NCBI GenBank assembly: GCA_007026445.1
Contig: VDMD01000004.1
Location: 1,898,449-1,962,448, forward strand
Length of the DNA: 64,000 bases
Direction: 5' to 3'
Origin: Schizophyllum amplum
Lineage: Eukaryota; Basidiomycota; Agaricomycetes; Agaricales; Schizophyllaceae
Below the pieces are notes generated by a model, which was given only the letters and a program-made list of their open reading frames with translations, was not told the DNA's origin and made no database searches. Of the stretch, positions 60,180 to 64,000 are shown in pieces; the stretch's first letter is position 1, and every line of letters begins with the position of its first letter. Both the position numbers and the translations under genes were made by a program.

Positions 60180-61584
60180 ATGTGTGGCGGGCCGTCGGCT
60201 GGCGGCAATGCCCATGAGAGTAGTGGCGTCGTCAACGCAATTGAGGCTGGTGGACACTTTCCGGCGCTTTGGGAATCTTCATAGCGTTGGGCATTGTCGC
60301 CCTTGCGGACGATTGGCGTACACGCCAGTGATGACTTCCCTGTGACACGGTAAGCGCACGGGCGAATGAACATCATGTGAAGGCAGGTGACAACGTATGG
60401 TTAGGCGCGCTACGCACGCCCAAGGCAACACGGGAGTCCCGATGCGATTGAGACCTTGGGTGGTCCGCTCCCGGCGTGAAGCGCGCAGGAAGATTGAACG
60501 TACGAGGTTAAGATGACCACGTACCTAAATCTTCCCGCAGGGCGGCCGGGGGTCTTCCAATGGCATTCCTCCTCGCTGTGCGCGTGAGGGAAGGTCGGAC
60601 GGGTTGCACAATGACCTCACACACAGACCGTCGGTGATTGTAGACAGCTGCGTTCTGAGGCAGCAGGATGGACGTCATACAGGAAGGGCGAGAGACGGAT
60701 GTCGCGCTCTGAGCGCCCGTGTAGGTTTACGGCGCGCTACTGTGCATCAGAAGTCAACACGGGAGGTAGTCCGCGCGAGGGGCGGCTGAAAGCGCGGCAC
60801 GCGAGCGACGTACAATATCGCCTGATCATCGGTTGCCTCAGCTGTGCTTAGGGAGGATGTCGGGCTTGGGGGAACGCCAAAGGGTGGGTGATTTGAATCG
60901 TGGGGTTCGTAGTGACATGTAATGGCGTACGAGCGGGAGGCGCGAGAGCGAGCAGTGGGAGGATGAGGGACGGGACGAGGCGGCGGATGCGGGCATGCGC
61001 CGTCTGCGCCCCCTCGCCCTCACCTGTTCTCTCGCGCTCGCCCGACTCGCTGACCCGGTCTCCCTGGCTTCCCCGGACCCCATCACACAGGCAGCCACCA
61101 CGGACGCTTTGGCGTGCAGCGTGCGCTGGCTGTCGCATCTCTCGCCCGCTGGCCGGTATTGTGCCTGCCGCGGCGGCGACCTACTCGTCCGAAAGGTGAG
61201 CGCGATCTCGCCAGTTGTAACGTCCTCGACGTACCCGTACATAGTCCGAGTCGTGCGAACTTAGGCGCGCGCTCTCCGCGTCTCGTTGGTAATATGCAAC
61301 CATCGATGCGACATGCACTGGTGTATGCCGTCAGCAGCACGTTTGAGAGCGCGATCGCAAGGAGGGCCGAGGTTCCGCTCATTTCTGCGACTGTGGTGCA
61401 GAGTGAGGGAGGCCGGGGCGTTGACGTTCGTCGTTGAGACGATGAGGAGGGAAGGCGGTGAGGGAACATGTCTCGGATGAACAATTGCCATAGCGTCTTA
61501 GATGCTGGAGGCAAGGGACGTGGGGGATGTGCATGCCGTCGTCGCGGCGAGTCCGTCAATGGTTAAGAGTCTGGACAGTCACAG

Positions 61585-61601
61585 TCAACGCTCAGCGTTG
61601 A
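61585..61601. repeat. Short inverted repeat with adjoining direct repeat
   Basis: TCAACGCT and AGCGTTGA are separated by one base; GCGTTGA is then repeated once immediately downstream. Confidence 0.6.
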
Positions 61602-61851
61602 GCGTTGAGCAGACGCTGACCGAGAAACTCGGCGCTTCGGAAGTGACCGATGCGTAAGGTCGTGACAGACGCAGGTGGCGTCCGGAGGATTCCGCGCTCA
61701 CGTGCATCCGGACATTCGAGTGCGTACTGCGTGTTCTCAACGGTTTTCGCCCCCAAACCCCCAGTCATTTGCCACTGGCATGAGTATAAATGTATAACCA
61801 AAAATTAAGCAGAGAGAACCGCAAGGAGGACCGTCCCTACCATTATCTAGA

Positions 61852-61879
61852 TACGACCAGTACTAGCAGGGGGTCGTAT
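61852..61879. repeat. Inverted repeat, 8-bp stem
   Basis: ATACGACC (61852-61859) pairs with GGTCGTAT (61872-61879) across a 12-nt loop, four bases before the larger hairpin. Confidence 0.6.
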
Positions 61880-61882
61880 TCC

Positions 61883-61925
61883 GATACCACCCAGCAGTAC
61901 AGTGCCTGTACTGCTGGGTGGTATC
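61883..61925. repeat. Perfect 20-bp hairpin with 3-nt loop
   Basis: GATACCACCCAGCAGTACAG (61883-61902) is followed by TGC and its exact 20-nt reverse complement (61906-61925). No poly-T tract follows, so a Pol III terminator is not indicated. Confidence 0.9.
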
Positions 61926-63084
61926 TCATTGTGGCCAATTTCCGTTTTCAGTAATACAGCTGGATATTTATCTGAATTCGTGCCTACGTATACCTAGGTT
62001 AATTATTGGCTGTTGGTCGCGCGCCACCCGCATCGGGCCATCGGCAATTCCCCGCCCACCGCGACACGTGCGGGCAGCCACGCGCTCGGCTGGTACCGCC
62101 GCCGGCCCCGCCGCCCACGCCCCGCCAGCGCCCCGCCGCCCGTACAGCCCCCTCCCCCCCCCCCCTTCCGCCCCCTCGTCGCCCCGCAAACGCGCGCCCG
62201 AAGTGCTGTGCTGTCCCTCCCTTGGGCACGCGCACTGCTTCCGACGTACCGCCGATCACCACTCCTGTCCCGCGCCGCTATCGACATCGCCTGCATCGAC
62301 CCTCCCCCTTACCATCTCATCGCTCATCGCCATCACGCTGGACTCCCGCATCTCACCCCGACCCTCAACGTCACGACAACGACGAGCAAATACTCGTACA
62401 CCTCGACGAAAATTTCACCACCGTTGACGGTCGCCGGCTATCGCGCTCACGACTGGCCCCGTCAACATCTCATTTCCTTCACTGCCCACCTCCATGCCGC
62501 CCCATCGACCATCCCCTCCAACCACCCCGAGATGACCCGTCCGCGTCGCAGGCGACACGGCGACATCGCAGACGGAGGCGCACGCGACGAATCAACACGA
62601 TCACGTGATTAGGCGTGATCAATGTTCGACTTCGTCCGTAGCGCGCGCGGCGCCGCTGTCGTATGCGACTGCCAACGGCGGCGCTACTACAATATATCTC
62701 TACTATACCCTATAGTGTACCTCTACATAATATATCGAGTAAATTTAATAAGAAACAACGGTGCAAATAGCCTGATTGCTATAAGGCCTGACAACATGAG
62801 ATCTGCTCAGCTAGTAGCAGCAGGCAAGAAGTGCCAAGAGATTGATGCTTAGTAGAGGTATAGATTTGCTTGCTGAGCTCTATGGTGCACGCGCGCTGGG
62901 TACGCGACCTCAGCGTGCTCCTGCAGGGTGCTGAATCTTGTACTGTATTTCTCTCTTTCTTCTGGCCCTGTCTGTTCCGCAATCTACCATACTGCACTGT
63001 AGCTGTATATGAGCTATGCCGTTAGTATCTGTGTGGCTACACGTTGTGATTGCTGCTCAATCGACGTTGGCGCCGACGTGCGGA

Positions 63085-63116
63085 AGGTCGGACCGACCTC
63101 CGACGAGCGCTCGTCG
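63085..63116. repeat. Two adjacent palindromes
   Basis: AGGTCGG-A-CCGACCT (63085-63099) and the 16-bp perfect palindrome CGACGAGCGCTCGTCG (63101-63116) lie one base apart. Confidence 0.7.
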
Positions 63117-63642
63117 TCGTTCTCGGCGACGCCCGTGGGTCGAAGCAAGCAAACACAATGCCGCGGACCATTCGGACTTGTGAATATGGCTGTATCTGTT
63201 GAGGTATATGCCCTTCAACCCGGATCGATCATTGATTTCGGTTCGGAATTGACGTTGAGCATGTCGACGGACAATGCTCATATTGAGTTCAACTTGAAGA
63301 GTCGTTGTGCATTTCGAGGTCTCCATACATATCTAGGAAGAACAGTCAAAGTTTTATCGTGCCATTACATAGTCATACTACATACTACAGGCGAAATAGA
63401 TGCTCGGGATCTCGTAAACAATACGCAATGACCAAAAAGGCTTGAGACGCGGTGTATTGCGCATGGCCCGGTATCGCGGCAAGTAGGTCGTGGCGCGGGG
63501 GGCGTTGCAATCGATGTGCTAGTCAGTTCGCATATACACTAGAAGTATTCCAGCATCTTACCGAGCCTTGCCGGCACGTCGGTCGGACGCTAAACGTCGC
63601 CGATTGCGCAGCGAGCGCGCGCCACAAGCGGCATCGGTGACG

Positions 63643-63650
63643 TGACGTCA
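63643..63650. promoter_or_regulatory. CRE/ATF-type site TGACGTCA
   Basis: Full consensus palindrome within a longer GGTGACGTGACGTCACC. It could serve a gene starting beyond 63.7 kb; binding is not shown. Confidence 0.35.
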
Positions 63651-64000
63651 CCGCCGTCTCTTGCTTTCTCCCTCGTCGTTGCAATTGTCGGCGACCGCCA
63701 TGGTCGCCCTTGGCGGCTCAGATCCACCCAAAGGGCCAATGCGTGTGCTGTGGAACCAAGGGTGCGTGTTCTGCTTGTCGCAGTTGTAAGCTAGCTGACG
63801 GAAATTCGAGCATGTTCGTTGTCTACTCAACATCCTGAACCATCCCCCGGCGGCGTTCATCACCTATCGACAACCCCCTTCGAGCTACCAACGCTCTCAG
63901 AGCCCAAGATTCCCGCTACCCAATACACCTCCCCTGCACGGCATCGACAAATGCGCACGATCGGCTGGCATGCGTTCCTCGCACATACCTCCTCAATGAA

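Larger units (their letters stand above)
59434..63999. other. 4.6-kb gene-poor region to the window end
   Basis: No coding gene can be supported. Open frames occur on both strands: 60838-61242 and 61083-61559 minus, 62006-62608 plus (Pro/Arg-rich), 63009-63431 plus with an ATG. None has family similarity, and the GC-rich ones are open in several frames at once. Visible features are hairpins at 60146-60179 and 61883-61925, inverted repeats at 61585-61601 and 61852-61879, a 12-base C run at 62154-62165, an AT-rich patch near 62685-62780 and palindromes near 63085-63116. A gene may begin near 63954 (ATG, open to the end), but too little is present to judge. Confidence 0.5.

Noticed and set aside
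60838..61559. Minus-strand frames including MSGTSALLAIALSNVLLTAY
   Set aside because: A short hydrophobic start followed by Arg/Ser-rich sequence without family similarity; several frames open together.
62006..62612. 200-codon Pro/Arg-rich open frames on plus
   Set aside because: Two overlapping frames are open at once because the DNA is CG-rich and poor in TA; no motif, no homologue and no convincing start context.
63009..63431. 140-codon ATG frame on plus
   Set aside because: No similarity or promoter evidence; it contains the palindrome cluster, which would be odd in a conserved gene.
63954..63999. Possible first exon (MRTIGWHAFLAH) open to the window end
   Set aside because: Only 15 codons are visible; cannot be judged.

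Overview
The window looks like nuclear DNA of a filamentous basidiomycete, most likely an Agaricomycete (possibly Polyporales; the exact taxon is not established). The genes are closely packed and GC-rich. They are cut by many short GT-AG introns of about 50-60 nt, and several families seen here are typical of Agaricomycetes (CSL transcription factor, DUF4203/TMEM198 membrane protein, tandem class III old yellow enzymes). There are no bacterial operons, tRNAs, rRNAs or CRISPR arrays. All spans are genomic and include introns; starts were chosen at real ATG codons.

Left part (1-17.4 kb): a C-terminal Pcf11-like cleavage factor running off the window start, CLPTM1, the mitochondrial m-AAA protease AFG3 and the spindle-pole protein WDR8 all lie on the minus strand. 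An MFS drug/polyamine transporter and a mitochondrial PP2C phosphatase follow on plus, then a gamma-glutamyltransferase (minus) diverging from prefoldin subunit 6 (plus).

Middle (18-38.4 kb): a small secreted Ala/Ser-rich protein; two nearly identical old yellow enzymes in a roughly 2.4-kb tandem duplication that includes promoters; two diverged GT32-like glycosyltransferases in tandem; a secreted ThuA-like protein; ribulose-phosphate 3-epimerase; a second Ala/Ser-rich secreted protein; a type A DnaJ whose HPD motif is completed by a 6-nt microexon; and pyruvate kinase.

Right part (39-59.4 kb): a CSL (RBP-J/Su(H)-type) transcription factor, an unrecognised acidic protein, a DUF4203 membrane protein, a mitochondrial DEAD-box helicase, a sugar porter, MIM2, a PPR protein, the U-box cyclophilin PPIL2, ESCRT-III VPS20 and a putative GPCR. 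From 59.4 kb to the end there is no gene I can support; this stretch carries perfect hairpins, palindromes, a poly-C run and an AT-rich patch.

Five or six genes serve mitochondria (AFG3, PP2C, DEAD-box helicase, PPR protein, MIM2), but they are scattered and do not form a cluster. Many otherwise well-conserved genes carry single-base frame breaks, usually at short homopolymers. These are described where they occur; sequencing or assembly error is the simplest explanation. The most interesting single observation is the DnaJ microexon, because skipping it would remove the catalytic Asp while keeping the frame. I found no convincing novel defence, mobile or biosynthetic system.
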